A stretch of 64,000 bases of DNA, from the NCBI GenBank assembly GCA_005406025.1, contig BGZK01000070.1, positions 124,001-188,000 of the forward strand, in the 5' to 3' direction. Numbering within the stretch: the first letter of the stretch is position 1; the number at the start of each line of letters is the position of its first letter. Of the stretch, positions 35,974 to 48,207 are shown in pieces. Below the pieces are notes generated by a model. The model was given only the letters and a program-made list of their open reading frames with translations. It did no database searches and was not told the origin of the DNA. The DNA comes from Eumeta japonica (taxonomy: Eukaryota; Arthropoda; Insecta; Lepidoptera; Psychidae). A program made the translations under genes and the position numbers.

Positions 35974-38900
35974 CTGAAATTTTAAATATATTTTTGTGGC
36001 ATACATATTTAACAGTTTAAAAACAGTAAACACATCAATATATAAATTTTAATATACATCAATCGTCAATTGATTCCAAAAAAAAAAGAATTCTACCATC
36101 TTAGTAATCAACAAATATTGTAAAAGGTATTTACTTAAGCTACCTACAAATTAATTTTATGGAAAAAGATAAAATTATTCTTATTATTAATCCTGTAATC
36201 AAAATCATGTAGCCACTCTTGAATTATATGGTGTTGTGAATTGTACATATATAAATAAAATAGATAAAAGTAAATGAAATTTATGTATAAAATTGTGAAT
36301 TATATTTTATTTATTTACTATAATGATATATACGACTTTATATTTTATAAAGTATCACTGAGAAAAAATGTACCAAAAGGTTTCACATTTAGTATCAGCA
36401 TGTAATACATCAATAGACATTAAAATCAGACATATATTTCAAGACCAGTGGCGGCGCTACACCACTCGTGGACGTCGGCGACATCAGGTTTGCGAGGCCT
36501 CTTTTTAATAACTTGTAGGCAAAACTTTTTGCGAAGCCTCTTTTTAATAACTTGTAGGCAAAACTTTTTTGTTTGCGAGGCCCCTTCAGGCGCGAGGCCG
36601 TCGGCGGTCGCCGACGTCGCCGACGCCTAGCGCCGCCACTGTTCAAGACGCACTACTAAGTCAACATTCCATTTGTTTATCACTTTTATATTATATATAT
36701 GTGAATATTATAATATTATTTGAGATCTTTACCATTTGGATCTTCAGGCGGCAGTCCAGCTCTGACTCTCCGTCTCGCTCTAGCAGCGGCAACTCTCGCT
36801 TCAATCAGTTCATCTCTCTTTTTTCTTCGCTCTTCAGCTTCGTGTTGAGCTTTTAAAGTCTCTTCACGGGTCTTTATCAATTCGGCCATTTGTTTTCTTC
36901 GCTCGGTCTCATCGGTACTAAATGAATAATATGACACACCATGGAGTCTTGCCTCTGTAAAATAAAATAATATAACAATTATTCAAATGACCATATAAGA
37001 GCATGATAGAAATTATTGGGGATGGTAAAATTAATGCTTTATTTTATTAAGTACATCATAATTGAAATGAACTTAGAGCAATTATATTATAAACTTACAG
37101 ATTGTAGGCATTAGCGAATATAAAAATCTACATTAATTTATAAAGCTATGAAAAACTAAACATAAATTCCCATAAATCTTATAATTTATGAATAAATTAA
37201 TAAATTTTAATATTAGTTAACAATTCATCACATTACTTATGTTTTTACACTCGAAGTTTATATATAAGCAATCATTTATCATATAATGGCATAGCTAACA
37301 AAAATATATTGTGTCAAAATTGAAAAAAAAATATTTAAAAAACCTTTTTAAAGATACCCCAAATGAAGGAGTGCATTAAAAAAAAAAAGTATAATCCTTT
37401 ATATCTACCCTTGAAAATATCCCTTAAAAATTATCTTTAACACTTTTTTATTTGGAGTACATTTAAAGTGTCCCTGTAAAAATTTTAAGTAATTATTTCT
37501 TTTATAAAGGAAATATTATATAGCCTCACTGTATGTTTATAAGCTTGGAAGTTTTCAAAATCCTATATAATAAAAGAGGCCAGTGTTATTAATAATATTA
37601 TATTGTATTTACAGGTGAACAAAGTAATGATTGATAAAATTAAATATCAATTATTATTGATATTGATATATATTGAGACTATTACGACAAAATAAAGAGA
37701 AGTACCTTTGCTTTAATTTCGTACAAAGTAAGATTCTTAGAAATTTTTATATGTAATGGACAAAAATTAACATGAAAATAATTTAAGCTTTTGTTTTACT
37801 CATAATTTTACTCCATAGGAGCTCGCTTAATTTTTCTTCTAATTGTGTTTCATTTGTTGCATTACTTATTATATTTTCTATTTCTTTGCTTTTAAAGTCT
37901 CACATTTTTCATTCATTAAAGAGTAATTACAAAAATTAAATAACACAACTACCCATCCAAAAAGTGAACTAAATAGTAAAAAACAAATTGCATTTAGTTA
38001 ATCTGTATATACAAAGCAAAAGGTCACTTATTTAAATATGTGAATAATATTGCCACTGCAGTCGAGGGACCTTGTAAGTTAAAATGTGATCCACGGAACG
38101 ATTTTTTCATTTTTTCATAGGGCAGTCGTGCTTTTTAATTTTTCCAAATATTTATTTTTTTATTTTTACTAGCCTGTATTACTTAGTGATGATGCAAGAT
38201 GATAACTAATGATAACTCAAGCATCTATGAAACCATTATATACTGAAATCCGATTAAATCGTTTGTAACCATAGATGACGTGTTTGTTTTGCTTACACAC
38301 CTAGAGTTGCCAACATTTTTTCGTCAAAATATAGTATTTTCAAAATAAGCTACAAAAAAATACAGTACACTTCTAAAAAATATAGTATTTTATGAAAAAA
38401 TTAAAAAATACATAATGATATTAATTGTTACTTATTTATTTTTATAAAAACTATATTTTTTTGCACTTCTTGCATTTTTTAACAATGTTTTGCCTAAAAT
38501 GAAAGTGTTATATGCTTTATTACATTCAATTTTTAAATTGATGCAAATCAAAAGCTCTTTTTTTTATTAATGAGATACTACTTCTGTTTCTTTCTTCCCG
38601 CCATTTCGAATTCATAACCGAAAATATTCTTTCTGTAAATGCCGAAGTGGCGGGAATAGAGGACAGGAATAATATGACTTTAAATAAATTGGGTAAGTTA
38701 TTTTTAGTATTTTTTAAAATTAGCTGCCATTTTTGCCCTGTAGTTTTTTCCGTAAACTCATTTCAATCTTTTACTTTTGCAAAAATTTCATTCAATGTTG
38801 TAATTTCAGAGTAAAGGTCGTCCATTTCGATACTCAGATACATATAAAAATAAAACAGATCAAATAAATTATTTCGATGTTGTCAATTTGATATTGACAG

Positions 38901-41900
38901 ATTCAGAACCAAAGACAAAGGATTATAGATACGTTCGGATTTCGGAAACATGTACGCCTTACTCAATAGTTAATGTAAAAGCGCGTTCATAAATTTAAAA
39001 AATGTGGATTTGTTTGTTAGATTTCGGTGTTAAAAATATAGTACTTTTGGGTACTATATATTACTTCAACAGTATATAGTACGCAAACCCGAAATATAGT
39101 ACAATACTATATATTATAGTACGGTTGGCAACCCTATACACACCCTACCTATGTAAAATTTATGCATATAAATTATAGTTTTGATATGTGTTCATCGAGG
39201 CCTTCAATTCGATGTCCATAGTGTAATAATGCTGCAATATCAATTTTTTCCAAAAAAATTTATGGCCAGTGTCACTCGGAACAATGTAAAGATTTATATT
39301 CAAAATATCTTTTTTTGTAGGTTATAATATAACACTTTAAATACGTCATAACATTTCAAGAATTTATAGTTTTTTATTATTAGTACTTTTTTTAGTGACC
39401 ACTCATTTGTAACAATATCCCATTCATACAAATTTATTCGGCAAAATATAAAAAAGAAACTCTCACACACACATACATGAACCATAAAAACATTACACTC
39501 CTTTTTTCAGCAGTCGTATAAAAAAATGTGTTATTTTAACAAATACATTAAATAATTTCTATTTCAGAAAGAACGAATGTGTTAATAACAGTACAATAAT
39601 AAAATTAATATGTCACAATATTCAAGAACTTACAAGAGAGGTTATGGACTCGGTTACCTTTGTAACTTAATTCCTAATAAATACAGAAGTGAGTTAAAGT
39701 ATATATTCTTATGTATGGAGTTGGAATTATGAAGGAGGAGGCTTATGTATGAGAACAACGTATATAAGACTTATATATGAAGTACCTTAACCTTTTCACA
39801 GGATTGTACATGATGATGGTTCTACATTACTCGTAATAACATTAATGTAAACTATACACCCGAGAAAGAAAAATAGCAAAGCCAAAAGCAATAAGAATAA
39901 AATGATACCGTCGAAAAGCAAATCCTGGTAGTGTATATCTTTATCTTTAGCCAATAATTCTTGCTCCTTCTGCTCCCATTTTTCACGTAATGACTGCAGA
40001 TAATCATTTGTCTTCTGCACTAACTCTGGTTTCTCGATATCAATTTTTGGTTTCTGTTGGAACAATTTTCAAAGTGAGAGAGAGTCATAAAAACTAAAAA
40101 ACTTAACTATATCCTACTTATAAATAAGAGATTTTGAATAGACTAGTAGAACATATTATCAAAATAGACACAGAATAAACACTTGAGAAACTTTACACAG
40201 ACAACGCAATCATACACAAAACATGCATTTTCAGGTATATCATAGAAATTAAATGAAGAAGCAAACGAGGGAAGATGTTCACATCGTATTGTAGATTTTC
40301 TTGGTTTTGCTTGCAGGGAACACTAAATATAGAGGTGCTGTCACTTCTAATTTTGACCCGAGTTCACTCGCTATTGGTTATATTGAATATACTATTCATT
40401 TATATATGTCCTATACATATATAAATGAATATGCCTTAACTCAGAAAATTAATCTGGCTTAAACTAACCTAACAACCATACAAACTTCCAGCCTAATTCT
40501 CTCCTTCCAAGGTTGAATTTCCAATGATACCCATATTCTTTTGTTTGTATCAGAAACCTCAAATACCAATTTTTATGACCTTAACTTAAAAACACATGAT
40601 GGTACTCTAGTATATAATTTCTACCTCTATTTTCCACCTTTAGGACTGCAATTTGCAACTGCAATGAAATATATGTATAAAACTTCATATAAAAAGAACC
40701 CAAAATACATTTCTAGTATTTGAACTTCAACTAACAATATTTTCAGTCCAATAGAAATGGGTTTTCCATAAACCCCTTCTAAGTGCTTGCCTACATTATG
40801 AAAATAAGCCTTATGCAAAATTTCAAATTTCTAGACCCTTCTATACCTCCACAATGATCAATCAGTCAGTCCATTACTTTCTTCTTTCACATATATAGAT
40901 TACTAAAAACTAGTGACATACAAAAAAAAAATCGAAAAAGGCTGGACAGACAGTCATTTAAAAATACCACAAAAAAAAATTAAAAAGAAAACAAGGTAAT
41001 GCAAAAACTATCTGAAGCGACAGCTTTCAAATTATTCCACTAGAAATGCCTAGACCACATGCAGTGGCGATGTGTCTAGACAATCTCTACATTGCCTGTA
41101 ACATATTTCCCTTCATTTTATAGTTTTAACCAAGCTATTCGATTCAAACAAACATAACATACCATTACACTGTTAAATTAATAATATGCTCTTACTATAA
41201 ATAGATCAGGTAATCCACTATTGGCTAATAACTTTTTCTTGTTCATTAAAAGTTTACCTTATCTTCACTGTCATTCTCATATATTTCTTCATATTTTTTC
41301 ATTGACTTCATTAATTCCTGGTCTCTCTTTTTATATAACTCAAGATCCGTTTTGAGACATTTCCTAGTTCTTCCAAGACAATCCGTAAACTCCATCCTAA
41401 AGTTACAATACAAAAAGAATGAATTTAGGAGATTCCGAAAGAAAAAAATCTTGCCTTGGAAAGTTTTATCATAAATAATGTATATATTTTAAAATTCATT
41501 TAATATTTGGGGGTTTTCACACTAATGTGATATATTCAGAATATTTAATGCAGTTCACTTAGTTTCATAAAAACCATTGATAGAAGTTAATACAATGATA
41601 AGTGTATTAACTTCCTGTAGTTCAAAATACAGTATAATGCATGAAACTCTGCTGTTCTGAATTGCTTGCGAATGATGCGACGCGGGGGAGAAGAAGGAAG
41701 GGTCAGGGAGCATTGTAGTACCTCCCTGACCCTTCCTTCTTCTCCTCCGCGTACCTATGTTACGCCATTGCGATGCTTTTATGATGACAGCGGCAGAGTT
41801 TCGTGCGTCGTAATATACTACAAAAGTTAAAATGAAAACAAAAACCAAACTAAAAAAGTTTCATATATTTGATTTTAAAGAAACTACCACAAATGAAATC

Positions 41901-44900
41901 GAAAGGAAACCATTAGGAAACTCATACGTTATATTGTAGTAGAGCTCGAAATTCATATTGCGGTAGAGCCATACTGTAACCAACTTGGCTGCAGCACAAA
42001 AATGGGCTGGCTCTACCAATAAAATACCACACTGTCATAGAATACGGATGTGACATAGTTGAAATTTGCGCTTCGTCCAGTGAGTGGGAGTTATAGTGGC
42101 CCAGTTTCCCTCTCTCTCTCTCTCTCTCCATCATCCCGATCCCCCCATGAGATACCCTATTCTCTTCCAAGACGCCAGCAATTCACTAGTGACTCCTCCA
42201 CGGCTGGGAGTGTCCATGAGTGACGGTGACCGTTTACTCTCTATGACCGGTTTGCTCTTTTGCCCATCGAATATGCAATAAAAAAAAATAAAATAAAATC
42301 TAATAGGGAAAGTGTATCCCTGTAGCAATAATAAAGCCCACATCCTTTTTTGTGAAGTCTTTCAAAGAAAAATGAAATATTTTCTGATCCAACTAAAATT
42401 TTTTGACCTAAAAAACTTCCTTTACTCACAAAAAAACGCAACCCGATAAGAAATCAAGCTAAATACATCCATGAATATTGTCCTCTAAATTGTCAGATAT
42501 TTCAAAATATGCTTTTTTACCATGTTACGTTAAATAATTGTTTTAAATTTATGTAAGGAGAAATTTTATAGATCTAAGGAAACTTTGGAAAAATTGAAGA
42601 ACAACACTGAGACCCTTAAATGAATTTGTGCCTGAGTACTGAGTTCATGCCGATTATTATTTATTTTGAACTTATTGATCTATCTTACCAGTCACCATTA
42701 ACTTCGAGTGCTTCGTCAACTGTAAAAGATACATCTTCAGGCTCTGGAGAGGGTGATTTTGATGGTTCCTGCTTTTTCTTGAGATTGAAGTCTATAAGAA
42801 ATCTTCCTTCCAACTCTGATGTTCCAGCGCTGTCTGCTAGATGCTCATAAAGTTGTGCTTTTTTTTCTAATGCTGTTCTATATAAAATTAATTAATTTGT
42901 TAAAGTTGGTTGTGTTAGGTTTTTAATCACCGCTGAGATATACCCTTCTACAATCTTATTAATACGAATATTACAAAATATTATCAAAACATCCTTAATA
43001 ATTATTATCTAGTATTGTATATTTAATCCTTGCTAGCTTTTTTATGAAGCTTTGCCTGCATAAATTCTCATCATATTATATGTCAAACCCATTCTAAGCC
43101 TAATACATCTTTTATTAGTAAAGTCCCACCACCAGTTTTGTTTAATTATCTTAATCACATTCCCTGCCTTGGTATAAATTCAGACCTTGTATCTAAACCT
43201 GAATTCTAACTCAGTGTTAACCCCAACCCTGTCCTGTCCTAATTACAGTCCTGTTTTCATTCTGATATCGGCCCAGGTCTGAATCTTGTTACTAACTAAT
43301 AACATTAAAACAACATTCCATTAATTGTCAATATCTTTTAAGTAATCTCTTGCAAATTTCCAATATTCAATATGACGCAGGAATATTATGGAAGAGGAAT
43401 AAGTATATTTCCGACTTCAAGTAAGGATAAAGTTCTCGTTTTCCCATTTGATTAAGAAAAGTTTTTTTTAATAATGCGGAGATAAGAGTTGAATAATTAC
43501 TCTATATCCTTCTTTACATTTTGAACACAAACTCAATGATATAAAGTTTAAATTCATATCATTAGTATGAATTCAATTATTAAAGTAAAATCATTTTTCT
43601 TTAACAAGACTTACTGCAGACTGATTTAAAACCCAATTTTGCCCTGTTCATATACATTTCCTTTTTGTTAAAATTTAAATTTTCAAACTTTTTCTTGTTT
43701 TTAATTAATCCTGGATCTAATTATATATTCCTTTTATCATATTGTTCCCAAAAATTCTAAGCTCCTAATCTCGGATTTAAAGTTTTAGTTTTCAAACTAT
43801 ATTTCTATTAACAAATTTCAGAGTCTATAATCGGAATGAGTTTCAGGGTCCATATTTTATTAAATATGGACTTAAATTATATTTAAAGAATTTTATAAAA
43901 TAGCATTTTTTTTATTTTGATTACATTTATATTTGCAATTTCTAGCAGAAATTCTCTTATTCTTAAAATTCCAAAAATCATAACCATCTACTGTACATTA
44001 GGGTACATCTATGTACATTAGGATGATTCATTTCTGACAATGATTTTTTTCTTCGGTGTTCAGTCAAACCAAAGAATATCTTTTAATTTCAATATTATGT
44101 ATTTACTACTTTAATGTGAATTTTTTCCCAAATAAAATGCATAAAAAAAATATTTTTCAAATCTTTAATATGGCTGAGTATAAGAAATTTGAAAAATATT
44201 TTTTTCATGATATCAAAAGGTCCTTTTCTTGCATTTGATGTAGCTCATGTTAAGTATACCAAAATGAGAAATATATTGTCTATAGGAAATTTAAATATCT
44301 TCAAAAAAGGTCCTAAGGCGCAAATTGCTCCGACCCACAGTTTTCAAATTAGAGTGATTTTTGTAATTAAAAATGTCAAAAAAACAATATACATTGCTAT
44401 TCTATTTTTGTTTTTTAATTAATTTCTTTTTTAATTTTGATTTATGACAAATCCAATAACTGAACAGATATAGCAAAGCCGACAATATGCAAAAAGATGA
44501 TCATTGAAAATCGAAAAATTGAATGTCATCATTAACTTTTACCTATGAAAAATTGTTTAACATTACAGACTGAAAAATATCTTTCTCATTTTAATATACT
44601 TGGTGATTTGTACTGAAAAAATTAAGAAATCATAACATTTTTTGAGAAACATACTTTGACAGCACCTATTGGTGAAAAAGTGCAAACTACATCAAAAAAT
44701 TCAAGAGTAATTTTAAAAGCACAGAATCCCCTATAAGATCCAACAAATGGCACCTTGATATCATGAAAAGTGGCAGTGCATTAGGAGTTTGAAAAAAAGT
44801 TACATGCATTTTATATGGGAAAAAAAATCAAATAAAAATAGTAAGCAGTTAATATTGAAATTAAGAGTTCATCTTCCATGATTTTTTTTCTGTATGTAGA

Positions 44901-45487
44901 TTGATATTTTGATTGAGTAAAAAAACTTTCATCGGAAATTAATGACCCTAATGTACATAACCATATAAATAAGTAGTATTTAATGTTTAAATTGACAGGT
45001 CATCTTTGGTGATTTTTTTTTGTGTAGATTGGTATTTTGATTGAGCACCTAAGTAAAAAAAACTTGTATCAGAAATTAATGACCAATTTACATATCCATA
45101 TAAACTAATACAGAATTGCTTATTCTTTATTAAATTTGTAAAAATTGATTTAAAAGTTAATGATAAATAGTCTTGTAAAAATTTAGCACCATATTTGTAC
45201 AATATAAATTACACTCAATGTTTATAAGCCATTGAATAAATAAAGAGTATAGATTATAAAGAAACATTTAAAACAGGATCCACTAACTTTGATTTTCGAC
45301 ATGCCTCTAATTCATCTGTATCAACTTCCTTCAAGTTATCTCGGAAAGATTTTTTCTCAGGTTTGTCATTCTTTTCAGTTTTCTGAGGCAAATGCGGTTT
45401 AAAATTTTCAAGCTTATTTTGGGGCAATTGCTTCTTCTCCAATACCTCTTCTTGCTTCTTCAGAAGTTCAGCTTTTAAACTCAATAA
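35213..45487 (-). CDS. CCDC174: CCDC174-like coiled-coil protein (exons 2-7; first exon not found)
   Basis: Exons 45288-45487, 42689-42877, 41258-41396, 39909-40053, 36733-36954 and 35213-35973 join in frame to 1656 nt (551 codons plus stop). Family signs in order are LLSLKAELLKKQEEV at the N-terminus, ALEKKAQLYEHL, DFNLKKK, WMEFTDCLGRTRKC, HYQDLLFDEARLHGVSYYSFS followed by a long Arg/Glu/Lys coiled coil, FVREWDIGKEKL, and FDYYGP near the C-terminus. These match vertebrate CCDC174, which is nuclear and associates with the exon junction complex through eIF4A3 (knowledge of the family). The protein is longer than human CCDC174 (about 470 aa). By comparison, about 13-18 N-terminal residues should come from a small exon upstream of 45487 that I could not place. 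A partial pseudocopy lies downstream at 18105-28010. Confidence 0.87.
36446..36641. mobile_element. hAT-type MITE, 196 bp, in CCDC174 intron 6
   Basis: Perfect target duplication TTCAAGAC (36438-36445, 36642-36649) and 14-bp inverted ends CAGTGGCGGCGCTA. The interior is GC-rich, with a 38-bp unit (CCTCTTTTTAATAACTTGTA...) present twice in tandem at 36497-36572. The matching spot in the pseudocopy (about 22535) is empty. Confidence 0.92.
36733..36954 (-). CDS. CCDC174: CCDC174 exon 6
   Basis: It starts EARLHGVSYYSFSTDE, matching the vertebrate EARQLGVGYFAFARDKE, and continues as an Arg/Glu/Ala coiled coil. The donor is AATG/gtaaag, phase 1. The paralogous pseudo-exon is 22627-22863. Confidence 0.9.
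38302..39136. mobile_element. hAT-type non-autonomous element, 835 bp, in CCDC174 intron 5
   Basis: Target duplication TACACACC at 38294-38301 and 39137-39144. The ends are TAGAGTTGCCAAC and, reversed, TAGGGTTGCCAAC. Subterminal ATATAGTA(C/T) motifs repeat at both ends. There is no transposase frame. An internal short inverted pair (CCCGCCATTTCG / CGAAGTGGCGGG) spans about 38599-38655. Confidence 0.88.
39295..39365 (-). repeat. LINE 3'-end fragment
   Basis: TTCAAAATATCTTTTTTTGTAGGTTATAATATAACACTTTAAATACGTCATAA matches in order the tail of the LINE at 63567-63640 with few differences. Only the terminal 70 bp or so is present, as in a severely 5'-truncated insertion. Confidence 0.6.
39610..39732 (+). 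CDS. Possible small open frame (40 codons) antisense to CCDC174 intron 5
   Basis: ATG at 39610, 14 bases past the first bases of a possible exon that follows an acceptor-like TTTCTATTTCAG, and TGA at 39730-39732. The 14-codon segment NLIPNKYRSELKYI has a counterpart in the duplicated copy (NLIPNEYRSHLKYL, about 27697-27738). Seven of the ten differing codons are synonymous third-position changes. The first half of the duplicate is broken by two single-base insertions. No family is recognised and expression is unknown. It could be coding debris of an older gene or chance. Confidence 0.25.
   Translation: MSQYSRTYKRGYGLGYLCNLIPNKYRSELKYIFLCMELEL
39909..40053 (-). CDS. CCDC174: CCDC174 exon 5
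   Basis: The acceptor is ttccAACAG. It encodes KPKIDIEKPELVQKTNDYLQ, then REKWEQKEQELLAKDKDIHY and QDLLFD, ending with phase 1 at GACG/gtatca. The hydrophobic 30-residue run seen when the frame is extended to 39796 is intron sequence, not a membrane anchor. Confidence 0.88.
40070..41257 (-). other. CCDC174 intron 4
   Basis: AT-rich intron with no recognised element. Its 3' end is where homology with the truncated duplicate stops. Confidence 0.6.
41258..41396 (-). CDS. CCDC174: CCDC174 exon 4
   Basis: It completes the W codon and encodes MEFTDCLGRTRKCLKTDLE, the counterpart of the vertebrate VDSLGRSRRCMRKDL motif, then a Lys/Glu-rich stretch ending NDSEDK. The acceptor is actTTAG and the donor AAG/gtaaac, phase 0. 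Confidence 0.88.
41681..41751. repeat. GC-rich hairpin with 30-bp arms in CCDC174 intron 3
   Basis: The left arm 41681-41710 and right arm 41722-41751 pair at 29 of 30 positions; the loop is 11 nt. The arms contain the polypurine string GAGAAGAAGGAAGGGTCAGG. It is far more GC-rich than the intron around it and may be a MITE centre. Confidence 0.85.
42107..42130. repeat. (CT)n microsatellite
   Basis: A short CT run in CCDC174 intron 3. Confidence 0.85.
42689..42877 (-). CDS. CCDC174: CCDC174 exon 3
   Basis: The acceptor is tatATAG and the donor CTG/gtaag. It encodes ALEKKAQLYEHLADSAGT and then a RFLIDFNLKKKQ segment, followed by an acidic Ser/Pro/Glu stretch ending NGDW (phase 2). Confidence 0.88.
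42900..45280 (-). other. CCDC174 intron 2, no recognised gene
   Basis: AT-rich intron. Two related blocks, about 44880-44960 and 45000-45080, share TGATTTTTTTT(C/T)TG..GTAGATTG(A/G)TATTTTGATTGAG and (T/G)AATTAATGACC, so an imperfect direct repeat of about 100 bp is present. No coding signal is seen. Confidence 0.5.
45288..45487 (-). CDS. CCDC174: CCDC174 exon 2
   Basis: It opens at an acceptor (ttttCCAG, phase 0) directly with LLSLKAELL, so the usual start lies in an earlier exon. It ends ACRKSK at AAA/gttagt, phase 2. An open frame continues past the donor to 45254, but the next exon fits only this junction. Confidence 0.85.
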
Positions 45488-45499
45488 CTGGAAAATAAT

Positions 45500-47980
45500 A
45501 AAATTTAATTTATATCTTGCATAGTAATCATTTTAAAGTATCTGTCTAAGTATCTATGTAATCATTTTAAAAGTAGATAAAAGTGTCTAATGGCCTGACC
45601 AAGACTTTACTGTTACGAATCTAAAATCTGACTACGGAACGTCAAACAGTGGGAGTGATTGTATAAAAACATACAGTGCAAATATGTGGCATACCATTAA
45701 CGTTGGTGTTCTGTGATGTATTTCAAAAAAAAAATTAGCAACAATAGGGCATTTTCCATAATCATTCTCAAATTTCCAGCGATTTATAAAACTTATTCAC
45801 AATCAATTTTAACCGTGAAAAACTACCAATCAAAACATCATTCAATTGGGAAATACAAATGATCCATGTACATAAGTCATTTTAAACCATTTTGATTGAT
45901 ATTGATGCAATTTATAGGCAAGACGTGGTGGTGAATGGCGTCACAAGATACCATTTGCAATTCACCTGTTTATGTTAAATTCACAATTATTCTTGTTTAC
46001 ATGTCTCCCAAAACAAAATGTATAATTATATAGCAAAGCTTTCTAAAAATATTTATACACACATATATTTATAATTTCTTTAATATACTTTCTTTATATT
46101 TATTTTACACAAAACCTGGCACCTTTATAACGATATCCATTCATACACTGTACAAGACGCAAACCAATAGCCATAATTACGGCAAACAAAAGTGATCTCT
46201 CTATATTTAATTACAAAGGTTTATTAGTAAGCCACCACAGATTTCTATTGTTAGGTATATTGTAGTGTTTTCTTAACCAACACCGACTCCAAAAATAACA
46301 ATAATTGTAACTACATTATATTGTCATGATAATTTGATTGACTTTTAGGTAGTCTACTATTTTTCATTTCATGTTACTTTGCAAAACCCTCAAAAATGTT
46401 TTGATCGTTGTTTGTTATTCACAGATATGTGTTGAGTTAAATTTGAAGTGGATAGGTACCTACCTACCTTCTTGAGTGGTAAACACATAGATTGTACCTA
46501 CATATTGATGAGTAGAAAAAGTAAGTTGATTATTAAGTTGAAGAAGAATACGCAATTATTTTTTACTTTTCAGTGCATATTAATTTGTTTTGGAATAGGT
46601 TTTTGTTTTGAAGTCAGTTTTTTTTGTTAAAATTTTTGTTTATTTTTTGGTTTTTAGTAAATCTGAAGTACACTAACTAATTTGTCTGAATATGGGTAAA
46701 CCTACTAAGCGTGTTGTTCATAAATCGCACCCATACTGTAAGCCATTAAGGAGTTCTATTGATCATCATATTCTACTACAACAATTACTTGACCATAACG
46801 ACATTAGGATAGGTGAGTCGAATATCCAGATAGCCTATAAGATTCGGCCGAGTATTGTTAATTTGCTCCTAAGAATTGAAGAGTTTCGTTACTTTGTCAT
46901 GGATCCTATAATCAGAACCTAACTAAACTCTCATCAAACTACTCTTGACATACATTCTTTCCATTAAAAAAATCATCAAAATTAGTTGGCATGATATTCA
47001 GTTATTCGTCCATTTGTTGCTCACTTATTTAATGCAAATTAAAGACTTAATGGTTTTCTCATGGATGCCATTATCAGAACTGGACCAAATCAAAATGGGA
47101 TCACACGGGAAGCACCAGCTTTCAAATAAAAAAAGAATCATCAAATTCAGTACACCCAGTCCAAAGTTCTGAGGTAACAAACAAAAAAAATAATCGAATT
47201 GAGAACCTCCTCCTTTTTTGAAGTCGATTAAAAATGTGTCCTAAAAAACTTGTACCTAAATCTCCTTAGCGACTAAATAATTAGTTAATATTCGGAATTT
47301 TTAGCAAACATAAATTATGTAGATTGTGAAGCATGTGATAAAGAAAATAATACATAAGTGTTGGCATGATTTATTTATAATCAAACCGTATGTACCGTCG
47401 ATCTATTGAATAATATTTTCTTCGAATTTTGCTCATTCATATTGTCAGCAAATACAGTGTCCTCCACCTTAACATTACTTCCTTCTCAATCTTATTACTT
47501 TTTCATCGACAATAATACACTAAAATATAGTTCCCATGTTTTAATCACCACAAATAATATAATCCGATCGAAATACAATCATATGACCAACATATAATCA
47601 GACAGAACCAAACTATTTGTCAAAACAGTCAAATCAAACCATATTATTTTACCTTCTCTATGGTATATTAGCTGTGTGTCAAACGTTATCAAATGACACA
47701 GGCCCATACTTAATCACAGAACATCAAATACAATAGGACACATTATAGCATATTTCTTTGAACATTTACATGAGCATCTATTAATACCACGTTTAGGAAT
47801 CTGAATAATTTGTAATTTTATATTAAGACTTTTGTGATCCTTATAATTTTCTAATGGAAATAAACACACAAACCACAACAAAGTCAAAATATACAACGCT
47901 TTACAAAAGATACTCTGTGAATGCCTTGTCCTTTGTATTGTCTATTTTTCTCTATGAACAACAAATAAAAATCTAAAACC
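45500..47980. other. Non-coding region upstream of CCDC174 exon 2
   Basis: Either the first intron or the upstream region of CCDC174. Several open frames near 46690-47170 carry no family motif. No convincing phase-0 donor after a short ATG-led exon was found here. Confidence 0.4.
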
Positions 47981-48207
47981 GCATTTACAGATTTGCGCGA
48001 GCCGCGAGGCGAGTGAGAAGGCGAATAGCTAGTACGCATATATTAAGCAGTGCGTTCGTTATTCGCTTCACGACTCGCGCGCTCGCGTTGGGAGTAATTT
48101 TTCGGACGCTAGTGAAGAGGCACCAGTAGCGAACGCGAACTTATTGTTTATACATTCTCCTGCATTGATTTGAAGTTAGCGGCCAAGCCAACAGGATATG
48201 TAAACAA

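Noticed and set aside
39796..40065. Apparent 89-aa protein with a C-terminal membrane anchor
   Set aside because: It is CCDC174 exon 5 read past its donor at 39909. The hydrophobic part is intron sequence, and splicing to 36954 restores the conserved DLLFDEARLHGVSYYSFS.
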